16,138 bases of DNA from JAZBPO01 sp036351675 (GCA_036351675.1 JAZBPO010000089.1:1-16138); one strand, 5' to 3'. Counted from the stretch's first letter, positions 1-7,860 are shown. The notes: a model not told the origin generated them from the letters alone. Program-made: numbers and translations.

Positions 1-357
1 AACCACCGTCTCGTGATCCGCACGGGCCTGGCGCTCACCGCGGCCGTCGACATTCCCTTCTCGGTCATCGACGGAGCCGCGCTGAAGTCCTACCGCGACG
101 GTACGGGCGACATCGTGATCCAGACACGCCCGGGTCATCGCGCATCCTGGATCATGCTCTGGCCGAACACCCGGCCCTGGCGCTGGCGCCAGCCCGAGGC
201 GATGCTCCGGGTGATCCCGGAGGCCTCGCTCGTCGCCTCCCTCCTGACGCGAGAGCTGCGGCGCGAGGCGCGCATGGAAGAGGGCGTGGAGGCCGCGCCG
301 TCGGGCGACGATCGCGTCCGATCAGCCGCGCCGCACCTGACGCCGGCCCTGAGCTGA
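1..357 (+). CDS. puhB: PuhB, photosynthetic complex assembly protein (3' part only)
   Basis: The reading frame is open from base 1, so the gene starts upstream of the window and only about 118 C-terminal residues are present. PuhB is an inner-membrane PH-domain-like protein that helps assemble the reaction centre H subunit and the RC-LH1 core in purple bacteria. The visible part begins NHRLVIRTGLALT and continues into DIPFSVIDGA, which resembles the middle of PuhB (a conserved 'R..R.G.AL....N.PF' stretch), followed by the PH-like strand IVIQTRP and an Asn/Trp/Arg-rich WPNTRPWRWRQPEAMLR segment. A charged, low-complexity tail closes the protein. A GTG at 13 is internal and should not be taken as the start. 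puhC follows 16 bases after the stop. The assignment rests on these motifs plus the order puhB-puhC-acsF-puhE. Confidence 0.88.
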   Translation, partial: NHRLVIRTGLALTAAVDIPFSVIDGAALKSYRDGTGDIVIQTRPGHRASWIMLWPNTRPWRWRQPEAMLRVIPEASLVASLLTRELRREARMEEGVEAAPSGDDRVRSAAPHLTPALS

Positions 358-373
358 GAGGAGGACCGCACGC

Positions 374-862
374 ATGGCTCATCACGACGAAGCGCCCGTG
401 ATCCACAGGAACGCCCTCCGGGGGGCCGGGGTGCTCGTGCTGCTCACGATCCTCGGTGCGGGCTGGTCCGCCTGGAACGGACCACCGAGCGTCATGGATC
501 CATCCACGGCGGTGCTGGAGATCCGCGAACTCCATTTCGTGGACGACGACGGCGCCGTGATCGTTCGGGAGGGGGACGAGGTGATCGCCGTCCTCGCGTC
601 CGGCGAGGGGCAGTTCATCCGTGGTGTCGTCCGAGCCCTCGCGCGCCATCGCATGCTTTCCGACGTCGGTCGCGAAGCACCCTTCAGACTCGTGCACCGG
701 GCAGACGGTCGCCTTTCGCTGGAAGATCCGGCGACGGGCGAGGCGGTCGTCATCAACGCCTTCGGTAGTGACAACCTGCAGGCCTTCGCGCGCCTGCTCG
801 ACGCGGAGGACCGCATCGGCTTCGAGTCGTCGATCCCGCGCACCATGGAGAACGAAGCATGA
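374..862 (+). CDS. puhC: PuhC, photosynthetic complex assembly protein
   Basis: The protein has 162 residues, a usual length for PuhC. PuhC is a bitopic inner-membrane protein needed for efficient assembly of the photosynthetic core complex, probably by organising LH1 around the reaction centre. It has a short N-terminal cytoplasmic segment, one membrane helix at about residues 16-34, and a soluble domain expected in the periplasm. The soluble domain carries PuhC-like blocks: LHFVDDDGAVIV, then FIRGVVRALARHR, then PFRLVHRADGRLSLEDPATG and FGSDNLQAFARLL. A strong AGGAGG lies nine bases before the ATG, inside the 16-base gap after puhB. The stop overlaps the acsF start by four bases (ATGA), so translational coupling within a puh-acsF operon is likely. 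Confidence 0.92.
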   Translation: MAHHDEAPVIHRNALRGAGVLVLLTILGAGWSAWNGPPSVMDPSTAVLEIRELHFVDDDGAVIVREGDEVIAVLASGEGQFIRGVVRALARHRMLSDVGREAPFRLVHRADGRLSLEDPATGEAVVINAFGSDNLQAFARLLDAEDRIGFESSIPRTMENEA

Positions 863-1935
863 ACGCCCAGGCACCGGCCATTTCCGCGCAGCGGCTCCCG
901 AACGAATCGACGGAACGCGCGAAGGAGGACACGCTCCTCAGCCCGCGCTTCTACACCACGGACTTCGCCGCCATGGACGCGCTCGACATGACGCCCGTGC
1001 GCGCCGAGTGGGACGCCATGATGGACGAGTTCCGCGGCGACTCGAACGTCGACCACTTCAAGCGTGACGAGTCCTTTCTCTCCGAGGTGCGTGAACTCGA
1101 GGAGCCGCTGCGCAGCGAGTTCATCGACTTCCTCATCACCTCCGTGACCAGCGAGTACTCGGGCTGCGAGCTCTATCGCGAGATCGCGAAGCGCGTCGAC
1201 AATCCGGACGTCAAGGAACTGATGCGCCTCATGTCCCGCGACGAGGCGCGCCACGCGGGCTTCATCAACATGGCCCTGAAGGACTTCGGCCTGCAGGTGG
1301 ACCTCGGCTTCCTCTCGCGCGAGAAGAACCACACCTACTTCAAGCCGAAGTACATCTTCTACGCGACCTATCTGTCCGAGAAGATCGGCTACGCGCGCTA
1401 CATCACGATCTTCCGGCACTTCGAGAAGCATCCGGAGATGCGCTTCCACCCGATCTATCGCTGGTTCGAACGCTGGTGCAACGACGAGTACCGTCACGGC
1501 GAGGCCTTCGCCCTCATCATGCGCGCGAATCCGGAGCTGCTCCGCGGCGGCAACAAGCTGTGGATCCGCTTCTTCCTGCTCGCCGTGTACTCGACCATGT
1601 ACGTACGTGACCATTCGCGCACCGTGCTGCACGACGCCTACGGCATCGACGTGGACGAGTACGACTACACGGTCTTCGACATCACGAGCGAGATCAGCAA
1701 GCAGGTCTTCCCCTTCACGCTGAACACGGACGATCCGCGCTTCCGCGCGGGCCTGGACCGCCTCTATCGCATCTCCGTCGCGAACGCCGAGGACAAGGAG
1801 AAGGGTGGCCTGCTGTCCTACGTCCGCCGTGCCGGACGCAGCGTGCTCGGTGGGCTGACCTTCGCGCGGCTCTACTGCCTGCCCGTGAAATCCAACGAGT
1901 TGCCCGACACGGTCCTCATGGCGCCCGCCTGGTGA
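859..1935 (+). CDS. acsF: AcsF, aerobic Mg-protoporphyrin IX monomethyl ester (oxidative) cyclase
   Basis: The enzyme uses O2 to close the isocyclic E ring of bacteriochlorophyll, converting Mg-protoporphyrin IX monomethyl ester to divinyl protochlorophyllide. At 358 residues it matches bacterial AcsF. It is a ferritin-like diiron protein. Candidate iron ligands are Glu99 (TSEYSGCE), Glu129 and His132 (EARH), Glu210 and His213 (DEYRH), with a further Glu near 215. The segments KYIFYATYLSEKIGYARYIT and RFHPIYRWFERWCNDEYRHG are highly typical. The start overlaps the puhC stop and the stop overlaps the GTG of puhE, so the genes are probably co-translated. AcsF families differ in partner need: cyanobacteria use Ycf54, alphaproteobacteria BciE, and beta/gammaproteobacterial forms work without either. 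No partner gene is seen here. The enzyme implies bacteriochlorophyll synthesis in the presence of oxygen. Confidence 0.97.
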   Translation: MNAQAPAISAQRLPNESTERAKEDTLLSPRFYTTDFAAMDALDMTPVRAEWDAMMDEFRGDSNVDHFKRDESFLSEVRELEEPLRSEFIDFLITSVTSEYSGCELYREIAKRVDNPDVKELMRLMSRDEARHAGFINMALKDFGLQVDLGFLSREKNHTYFKPKYIFYATYLSEKIGYARYITIFRHFEKHPEMRFHPIYRWFERWCNDEYRHGEAFALIMRANPELLRGGNKLWIRFFLLAVYSTMYVRDHSRTVLHDAYGIDVDEYDYTVFDITSEISKQVFPFTLNTDDPRFRAGLDRLYRISVANAEDKEKGGLLSYVRRAGRSVLGGLTFARLYCLPVKSNELPDTVLMAPAW

Positions 1936-2741
1936 TCGCCTGGCCCCTCGTCGCGACCCTGCTGTTCTGGTGGGGTAGTACGGCGCTCATCCTCTACCTC
2001 GCGACGCGGGGCGGGATGGGCCGCCGTGCCATGTGGCCGGCGTCCGTGCTGGGTGCCTTCGCCCTCGCGGGCCTGATCGGTACGCGTGACGAGACCACGG
2101 CGCTCGCCGCCTACTGCTCCTTCAGCTGCGGCCTGGTGCTCTGGGGCTGGATCGAGCTCAGCTATCTGACCGGCATGCTCACCGGGCCGCGCCGGGCGCA
2201 GGTGGAGTGCCCGGAGGGTGCCTCCGAGGGCGAGCGCTTCCTGCGCGGCATCGGCACGAGCCTGTACCACGAGCTCGCGGTCATGACCGCGGGCCTGGCG
2301 CTGCTCTGGGCCTGCCGCGACGCGGCGAATGCCGTCGGCGCCTGGACCTTCGCGATCCTCTGGGTCATGCGCTGGAGCGCCAAGCTCAATCTCTTCCTCG
2401 GGGTGCCGAATCTCAACGCCGAGTTCTTCCCGCCGCATCTGCGCTATCTCGAGAGCTACATCCGCAGGCGGCCTCTCAACCTGCTGTTCCCGATCTCGGT
2501 CACGGCGGGGACCATCCCTGCGGTGCTGTTGATCGATCGCTCCTTCGGCAACGTCACGCCCTTCGCGGCGGTGGCCGATCTCTCCCTCGGCGTGCTTCTC
2601 GCGCTGGCCGTGCTCGAACACTGGTTCATGGTCGTGCCCATGCGCGATGCGGATCTCTGGCGCTGGGCGCTGCCGAAGCGCCGGGAACGAGAGCACGTGC
2701 GTTCGGCGCCGGTCACCGAGGGCGTTCTCCCCATGCCCTGA
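1932..2741 (+). CDS. puhE: PuhE, photosynthetic complex assembly protein (DUF3623)
   Basis: A polytopic inner-membrane protein of 269 residues with about seven hydrophobic helices: near residues 3-24, 34-50, 56-75, 108-130, 135-150, 187-205 and 216-240. PuhE belongs to DUF3623 and affects reaction-centre and bacteriochlorophyll levels; its biochemical role is not settled. The motif GVPNLNAEFFPPHLRYLESY followed by IRRRPLNLLFP, and the C-terminal LEHWFMVVPMRDADLWRWAL, are characteristic. The start is a GTG (base 1932) that overlaps the TGA of acsF, with no separate Shine-Dalgarno needed if translation is coupled. It is the last recognisable photosynthesis gene in the window. The C-terminal 20 or so residues (RREREHVRSAPVTEG...) look disordered. 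Confidence 0.93.
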   Translation: MIAWPLVATLLFWWGSTALILYLATRGGMGRRAMWPASVLGAFALAGLIGTRDETTALAAYCSFSCGLVLWGWIELSYLTGMLTGPRRAQVECPEGASEGERFLRGIGTSLYHELAVMTAGLALLWACRDAANAVGAWTFAILWVMRWSAKLNLFLGVPNLNAEFFPPHLRYLESYIRRRPLNLLFPISVTAGTIPAVLLIDRSFGNVTPFAAVADLSLGVLLALAVLEHWFMVVPMRDADLWRWALPKRREREHVRSAPVTEGVLPMP

Positions 2742-2831
2742 GCCGCCGCGTTCCGCCTTGACCTCCCGGGTCATGGCGGGGCGGCGCGGACCCTCGCACG
2801 CTCTCCGCGTCGTTCTCGCGGAGGCATCGCC

Positions 2832-3149
2832 ATGACCCGCGCCTCGCTCTACCTGCTGCTGGCCGTGCTCGGGGCCCTCGTTCCCTGGCTCTGCTTCGGG
2901 TTCTGGTTCGTCGAAGCGGGCATCGGTCTCTCGTTCCTTCGGGCCGCGTTGGCGAACGGTGTCGCCGCAGGCTTCACGGCCGACGTCGTGATCTCCTCGC
3001 TCGCCTTCTGGCTGTGGATCGCGGCCGATGCGCGGGAGCAGCGGGCCGGGCCGATCTGGCCCTTCGTGCTGCTCAACCTGACCGTGGGCCTGTCCTGCGC
3101 GCTGCCCGCCTGGCTCTTGCGTCGGGAACGGTCCGGCACTAGCGCGTGA
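2832..3149 (+). CDS. Small three-helix membrane protein, DUF2834-like
   Basis: The protein has 105 residues with hydrophobic helices at about 4-24, 42-65 and 76-97, and a basic C-terminal end. The pattern LGALVPWLCFGFWF, then a second helix ending in WLWIAADAREQ, then PIWPFVLLNLTVGLSCALPAWLLRRE resembles DUF2834 family proteins, whose function is unknown. A GGAGG lies about seven bases before the ATG. The gene is 90 bases after puhE on the same strand and could be its read-through partner. Its stop overlaps that of the minus-strand hydrolase by 11 bases, so it marks the right edge of the photosynthesis block. It is not BciE, the small alphaproteobacterial cyclase subunit: it is clearly membrane-embedded and the context differs. 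A link to photosynthesis is only positional. Confidence 0.78.
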   Translation: MTRASLYLLLAVLGALVPWLCFGFWFVEAGIGLSFLRAALANGVAAGFTADVVISSLAFWLWIAADAREQRAGPIWPFVLLNLTVGLSCALPAWLLRRERSGTSA

Positions 3150-4011
3150 TCACCCGCTCGATCCAGTCCAGCAGCTCGCCGACGACCTCGGCGCGATCGA
3201 TCTCGTTGAGGGGTTCGTGCCGCCCGCCCACATGGCGCTGGACTTCCACGTCGGTGAGGCCGGCGTCGTGCAGACGCGCGACGAGCGTCTCGATGAGCGT
3301 CCAGTTCGCGTTCAGCGGGTCCGCGTCGCCGGCCACCAGGAGTACGGGCAGATCGCTGCGGATGCGGCGCAGCGTTTCCGGCTCCGCGAGCCTCGCCGCG
3401 GCCGCGAACATGCCCTCGACGGCGGCCGGCGCCGGGTCGAAGCCACAGAGGGGATCGGCGACGTAGGCGTCGACCCGCTCGGGATCGCGTGACAGCCACT
3501 CGAAGCCCGTGCGGCCCTCGCCGGCGGCCTCGAAAGGGGCATTGAAGGAGGCGAGTCCACCGGCTGCGGCGCTTTCCGCGAGCACGTCGAAGCAGGTGGT
3601 CCCGGAGAGGACGACGCCCTCGAGGGTCCGGGAACGATCGACCATGATCTGCTGGGCGGCGAGGGAGCCCATGGAATGGCCGAAGAGCAGGGTCGGTGCG
3701 CCGGGGTACTCGTCGCCGGCGTGGCCCGCGAGTTGTTCGAGGTCGGCGACGAGGCCGGCCCAGCCGCCCGCGCCGAAGTCCCCGAGGGCGTCCGGGCGGG
3801 CCGACTCGCCGTGGCCACGATGGTCGAGGGCCCAGACGGCGACGTCGCGGCGCGCGAGCGCCTCGGCGAACGCGTCGTAGCGGCGCGCATGCTCGCCGGC
3901 GCCGTGGGCGAGGACGAGATTCGCGCGCGGCGCCCGGCGTTCCGCGGGCCAGCTCCAGCCGCGCAGCGCGGTGCCGTCGCTCGCCGAGGTCAGCGTGAAG
4001 GCGGTGGGCAT
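3139..4011 (-). CDS. Alpha/beta hydrolase, monoacylglycerol lipase / lysophospholipase type
   Basis: A cytoplasmic serine hydrolase of 290 residues in the Hydrolase_4 (PldB / monoacylglycerol lipase) group. Oxyanion-loop motif HGAGEHARRY lies at 36-45, DHRGHGES at 63-70 and the nucleophile elbow GHSMG at 111-115 with Ser113. The acid is Asp229 or Asp231 in LLVAGDADPLN, and the catalytic His265 is in GGRHEPLNE, a lipase-family signature. All triad residues are present, so the enzyme should be active on an ester such as a monoglyceride, though the substrate is not determined. The ATG at 4011 is preferred over an in-frame ATG at 4050 because GGGGAG sits eight bases upstream of it and the family aligns from MPTAFTLTSASDG. 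It lies 78 bases downstream of the formyltransferase-like gene and may share its transcript. Its 3' end overlaps the DUF2834-like gene. Confidence 0.9.
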   Translation of the reverse strand: MPTAFTLTSASDGTALRGWSWPAERRAPRANLVLAHGAGEHARRYDAFAEALARRDVAVWALDHRGHGESARPDALGDFGAGGWAGLVADLEQLAGHAGDEYPGAPTLLFGHSMGSLAAQQIMVDRSRTLEGVVLSGTTCFDVLAESAAAGGLASFNAPFEAAGEGRTGFEWLSRDPERVDAYVADPLCGFDPAPAAVEGMFAAAARLAEPETLRRIRSDLPVLLVAGDADPLNANWTLIETLVARLHDAGLTDVEVQRHVGGRHEPLNEIDRAEVVGELLDWIERVITR

Positions 4012-4073
4012 GGTGCAGATCTCCCCGATGCGATGGCCGGAGCATCGCACGGTCGCGGCGCCGGTGCGTGCCG

Positions 4074-4091
4074 GAGCCGGGAATCCGGCTC
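4074..4091 (-). terminator. Hairpin overlapping the stop codon of the formyltransferase-like gene
   Basis: GAGCCGG-GAAT-CCGGCTC is a perfect 7-base-pair stem with a four-base loop. On the minus strand the stem includes two bases of the TGA stop of the formyltransferase-like gene. No T-rich tail follows, so a strong intrinsic terminator is doubtful. It could attenuate read-through into the hydrolase or protect an mRNA 3' end. A second hairpin (GCGATG / CATCGC, 4030-4048) lies between it and the hydrolase start. Confidence 0.35.
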
Positions 4092-4893
4092 AGCGGGGCC
4101 CGAGGAGCTCGCGGTAGATCTCGAAGGCGTCCTCGAGAGACACGAGGCGCACCCCGCGCGCCGCGGCCTTGGTGAGTTCGTCCGCATCCGGTACGCCGAA
4201 GTAGGCGCCGGCCTCCCGGTCCTGCTCCTGTCCCGGCAGCGCGTCGCCGGCGGCGATGTGCCGCACGGCGTCCACGAGCAGCTCTATGCCAGGTTCGTAG
4301 AGGCGCATGACGTTCCAGAACACGGAGCGTTCCGGTGCCGCGTCGATCTCTCCCCGTGCCACGAGGGGGCCCGTGTCGATGCCGTCGTCGACGATGCGAT
4401 GGAGCGTGCAGGCGAGGCGCGTGTCCCCCGCGAGCATGGCCCGGAAGGTCGCGAGAACGCCGCGGTACTCGGGTAGACGGCCCGAATGGAGATTGAGTAT
4501 GCCGTGGCGGGCGAGGTCGACGTGCCCGGCGTCGAGGATGCCACCGTAGCGCACCGACAGGATCAGGTCCGGTTCGAGACCGGCGAGGAGCGCGCGCCCG
4601 GCCGCGGTCCGCGGCCGGTCGAGGTCCTGGAGACCGCCGTCGACGAGATCGCCGAGTTCGCGCCAGCTCCGCATCCTTCCCTCGGTGGGCGAGGCCAGCA
4701 GCCTGTCGAGCAGTTCGTAGGGGAGGCGTTGCTCGGCGACGGCGAGTTCGCGCAGGGCCGGCGCGCGCGGCCCCGGCCGGCCTACCCGGGAGGAGAGCAC
4801 CAGGCTGAAGTCATGCTCCGGAAGTGCCCGCAGCAGCGCGTCGGCCACGTGGTTCGCGGGCAGGTCACGATTGGCGAGGAGCGTGATGCGCAC
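4090..4893 (-). CDS. Formyltransferase-fold protein (Fmt/PurN-like, substrate unknown)
   Basis: A 267-residue protein of the formyl transferase N-terminal domain family, which moves a formyl group from 10-formyltetrahydrofolate to an amine. The catalytic triad of the family is conserved: Asn134 and His136 in ILNLHSGRLPEYRG, and Asp173 in DDGIDTGPL. The upstream strand LEPDLILSVRYGGIL fits the fold. It is shorter than methionyl-tRNA formyltransferase (about 310) and lacks that enzyme's C-terminal tRNA-binding domain. It also lacks the PurN N-terminal motif. The C-terminal YFGVPDADEL resembles sugar- or amino-acid-modifying formyltransferases. The ATG lies six bases after the acyl-CoA dehydrogenase stop, so the two are almost surely co-transcribed. 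A formyl group acceptor in fatty-acyl metabolism would be unusual. Catalysis is likely; the substrate cannot be read from sequence. Confidence 0.82.
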   Translation of the reverse strand: MRITLLANRDLPANHVADALLRALPEHDFSLVLSSRVGRPGPRAPALRELAVAEQRLPYELLDRLLASPTEGRMRSWRELGDLVDGGLQDLDRPRTAAGRALLAGLEPDLILSVRYGGILDAGHVDLARHGILNLHSGRLPEYRGVLATFRAMLAGDTRLACTLHRIVDDGIDTGPLVARGEIDAAPERSVFWNVMRLYEPGIELLVDAVRHIAAGDALPGQEQDREAGAYFGVPDADELTKAAARGVRLVSLEDAFEIYRELLGPR

Positions 4894-4899
4894 CGCGTC

Positions 4900-6111
4900 T
4901 CAGAGACCGAGCACCTGCTTGGCGATCACGTTCTTCTGGATCTCGTTGCTGCCGCCGTAGATCGACTGGGCGCGAGCGAAGAAGTAGTCGGCGACGCCGG
5001 TCACGGTCCAGGGCGGCGCGAACTCGCCGTCGTTGCCACCGTTCCAGTCGGGTCGGCTCCGGTCGCGCACGGCGCGAAGCCCGTACCACCCGGCCAGCTC
5101 GAGCTTCAGTTCCGTGATGGCCTGCGCGACCTCCGTGGCGCGCACCTTGAGGATCGACGATTCGTCGCCCGGCGCCTCGCCGCTGCTCACGGACGCGAGC
5201 GTGCGCAAAGTGGTCGCCTCGAGGGTCGCGAGCTCACCCTGCACGCTGGCATAGCGGCGCCGGAAGTCCTCGTCCTCCGCGAGCGCCGGGCCGTGCGGCC
5301 CCGGCACGGCCATGATGCGCGCGATCTCCGCCATCTCCTCCTTCTTGCCGGCGATGTGCGCGTAGCTCGTGCGTTCGTGCGTCAGCAGGTACTTGGCGTA
5401 GGTCCACCCCATGCCTTCCTCGCCGATGCGGTTGTCGTAGGGCACGCGTACGGCATCGAAGTGAACGGCGTTCAGGTGATGGCCGCCGTCGATGGTGACG
5501 ATGGGCTCGACGCTGACGCCCGGACTCCGCATGTCGAGCGTGAGGAAGGTGATGCCCTTCTGGGGTCGATCCTCCGTACTCGTACGCACGAGACAGAAGA
5601 TCCAGTCGGCGAAATGGGCCTGACTCGTCCAGATCTTGCTGCCCGTGACCACGTACTCGCCGGCGTCGTCGTCGCGCTCGGCACGGCACTGCAGCGAGGC
5701 GAGATCGGAGCCGGAGCCCGGTTCCGAGTAGCCCTGCGCCCAGAACACGGTGGAATCGAGGATGGACGGCAGGAAACGCTGCTTCTGCCGTTCCGTGCCG
5801 AACGTGTAGATGACCGGTGCGACGTAGAGCAGCCCCATGGGCACGACGGACGGGGCCCCGGCGCGCTCGAGTTCCTCGTCGAAGAGGTACTTCTCGGTCT
5901 GACTCCAGCCCGTACCGCCTTCGGACTCGGGCCAGTTGACGGCGAGCCAGCCCCGTGCCGCGAGCGCGCGTTCACTGCGCTGCAGATCGTCCTTCGAGAG
6001 CGTCTGGCCGCGCCGGCGCTTGGCCAGGATGTCCTGAGGATAGTCGGACGCGAAGAACGCGCGCACCTCTTCGCGGAAGGCGAGCTGCGCAGTGGTGAAG
6101 CGGAGATCCAA
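4900..6111 (-). CDS. Acyl-CoA dehydrogenase family protein (heteromeric FadE-like type)
   Basis: A flavoprotein of 403 residues that would insert an alpha,beta double bond into an acyl-CoA and pass electrons to ETF. The N-terminal helical domain (1-120), the beta domain with FWAQGYSEPGSGSDLASL (123-140) and TGSKIWTSQAHFADW (156-170), and the C-terminal helical domain are all present. At the usual MCAD-type catalytic glutamate position the sequence reads IYGGSNEIQ, with Gly in place of Glu. The alternative base position holds Glu246 in LLTHERTS, as in steroid- and dicarboxylate-type enzymes such as FadE26/ChsE4. Such proteins often form alpha2beta2 complexes with a second FadE, which is not in this window. 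The start is the TTG at 6109-6111, with GGAGG five bases upstream; no better ATG exists and the family aligns from MDLRFT. Confidence 0.92.
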   Translation of the reverse strand: MDLRFTTAQLAFREEVRAFFASDYPQDILAKRRRGQTLSKDDLQRSERALAARGWLAVNWPESEGGTGWSQTEKYLFDEELERAGAPSVVPMGLLYVAPVIYTFGTERQKQRFLPSILDSTVFWAQGYSEPGSGSDLASLQCRAERDDDAGEYVVTGSKIWTSQAHFADWIFCLVRTSTEDRPQKGITFLTLDMRSPGVSVEPIVTIDGGHHLNAVHFDAVRVPYDNRIGEEGMGWTYAKYLLTHERTSYAHIAGKKEEMAEIARIMAVPGPHGPALAEDEDFRRRYASVQGELATLEATTLRTLASVSSGEAPGDESSILKVRATEVAQAITELKLELAGWYGLRAVRDRSRPDWNGGNDGEFAPPWTVTGVADYFFARAQSIYGGSNEIQKNVIAKQVLGL

Positions 6112-6116
6112 GTCAG

Positions 6117-6121
6117 CCTCC
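6117..6121 (-). promoter_or_regulatory. Shine-Dalgarno GGAGG for the TTG start of the acyl-CoA dehydrogenase
   Basis: On the minus strand GGAGG is followed by CTGAC and then TTG GAT CTC. The five-base spacing is good and decides the unusual TTG start for MDLRF. The frame upstream has no ATG or GTG with a comparable site before the non-coding leader. Confidence 0.75.
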
Positions 6122-6146
6122 GGGGCGCCGTGGTCGGGAAAGCCCG

Positions 6147-6152
6147 ATCATA
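6147..6152 (-). promoter_or_regulatory. Candidate -10 element for the acyl-CoA dehydrogenase transcript
   Basis: TATGAT on the minus strand matches the sigma-70 -10 consensus at five of six bases in an otherwise GC-rich leader, 35 bases before the TTG start. No convincing -35 box was found at the right distance, so another sigma factor or an activator may be involved. A short hairpin TCGGG-AAAG-CCCGA (6134-6147) overlaps its downstream edge. Confidence 0.3.
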
Positions 6153-6222
6153 CCGGGCCCGCGCCGACGCGGGACGCTCGGACACGTCCGTTCCGGGGAA
6201 ACGCAGGGAGGGGTGGAACGAA

Positions 6223-6244
6223 GCCCTCGCCCGGGGGCGAGGGC
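6223..6244 (-). terminator. Intrinsic-terminator-like hairpin downstream of the cold-shock gene
   Basis: GCCCTCGCC-CGGG-GGCGAGGGC is a perfect 9-base-pair GC-rich stem with a four-base loop, 20 bases after the cold-shock stop. On the minus strand it is followed by TTCGTTCC, a modest T-containing tail. Placed between the cold-shock gene and the leader of the acyl-CoA dehydrogenase, it separates two transcription units. Confidence 0.7.
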
Positions 6245-6264
6245 CTCAGGAGTGCTCGCGCACC

Positions 6265-6474
6265 TCAGGAGGTGACGGTGACGTTGGCCGCCTGGGGCCC
6301 TTTCTGTCCCGTCGTCACTTCGAACGTGACTTGCTGGCCTTCCACCAGAGTCCTACGCCCGGTTCCGTTGATCGCGCTGAAATGCACGAAAACGTCCTTG
6401 TCGCCTTCACGCTGGATGAAGCCGTAGCCCTTTTCGTCGTTGAACCACTTCACGACGCCGGTTTGCAGATCCAA
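6265..6474 (-). CDS. Cold-shock domain protein (CspA family)
   Basis: A 69-residue single cold-shock domain that binds single-stranded nucleic acid and acts as an RNA chaperone. RNP1 is KGYGFI at 15-20 and RNP2 is VFVHF at 28-32. TGVVKWFNDEKGYGFIQ and the end QKGPQAANVTV are standard for the family. The frame stays open upstream to an ATG at 6654, but that extension has no family similarity. A TTG at 6474 gives MDLQTGVVKW, the normal family N-terminus, and a GAGGA lies seven bases before it. Csp proteins are often regulated through long leaders, and a 213-base gap with short inverted repeats precedes this gene. The hairpin at 6223-6244 ends it. Whether it is cold-induced or a constitutive paralogue cannot be told. 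Confidence 0.93.
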   Translation of the reverse strand: MDLQTGVVKWFNDEKGYGFIQREGDKDVFVHFSAINGTGRRTLVEGQQVTFEVTTGQKGPQAANVTVTS

Positions 6475-6687
6475 ATCCGATTCCTCACAGCAATTGCCTT
6501 TACTCGCGGGCGTGCCCGCCTGTCCTTCCGCGACCGTCCGCCACGGACTTCGCACTGTACCGGAATGGCACGGACGAGAAGCCCCAGCCGACGAACGGCA
6601 GGCGAGGAATCTTGACGATGCCGTTACAGCGGGTTCCGGAGTGCCATCACGCACCGGGCACCCGCCGCGGAAAAGGAGCGTCGAGCC
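6475..6687 (-). other. Leader region between thiolase and cold-shock gene
   Basis: The 213 bases contain no convincing gene. On the minus strand they hold a GAGGA ribosome site (6482-6486) and a compact inverted repeat GCGGGC-GT-GCCCGC (6506-6519) about 20 bases upstream of it. A looser pair, AACGGCA/TGCCGTT, lies at 6594-6600 and 6619-6625. They may form a structured 5' leader as in cspA-type genes. No clear promoter boxes were identified. Confidence 0.4.

Positions 6688-7860
<1,173 letters not shown>

Noticed and set aside
13..357. A complete 114-residue gene starting with GTG at base 13.
   Set aside because: The frame is open to base 1 and the codons before the GTG continue the PuhB motif, so this is the tail of a gene that starts outside the window.
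4486..6615. A 709-codon open frame on the plus strand opposite the acyl-CoA dehydrogenase, the formyltransferase and the cold-shock gene.
   Set aside because: It is an antisense artefact of high GC at third codon positions: it lies over three genes with clear family motifs, and its own translation is Arg/Gly/Val/Ala-rich with no recognisable domain.
6475..6654. An N-terminal extension of about 60 residues on the cold-shock protein, starting from ATG 6654.
   Set aside because: The extension has no cold-shock similarity, and the TTG at 6474 has a proper ribosome site and gives the normal family length.
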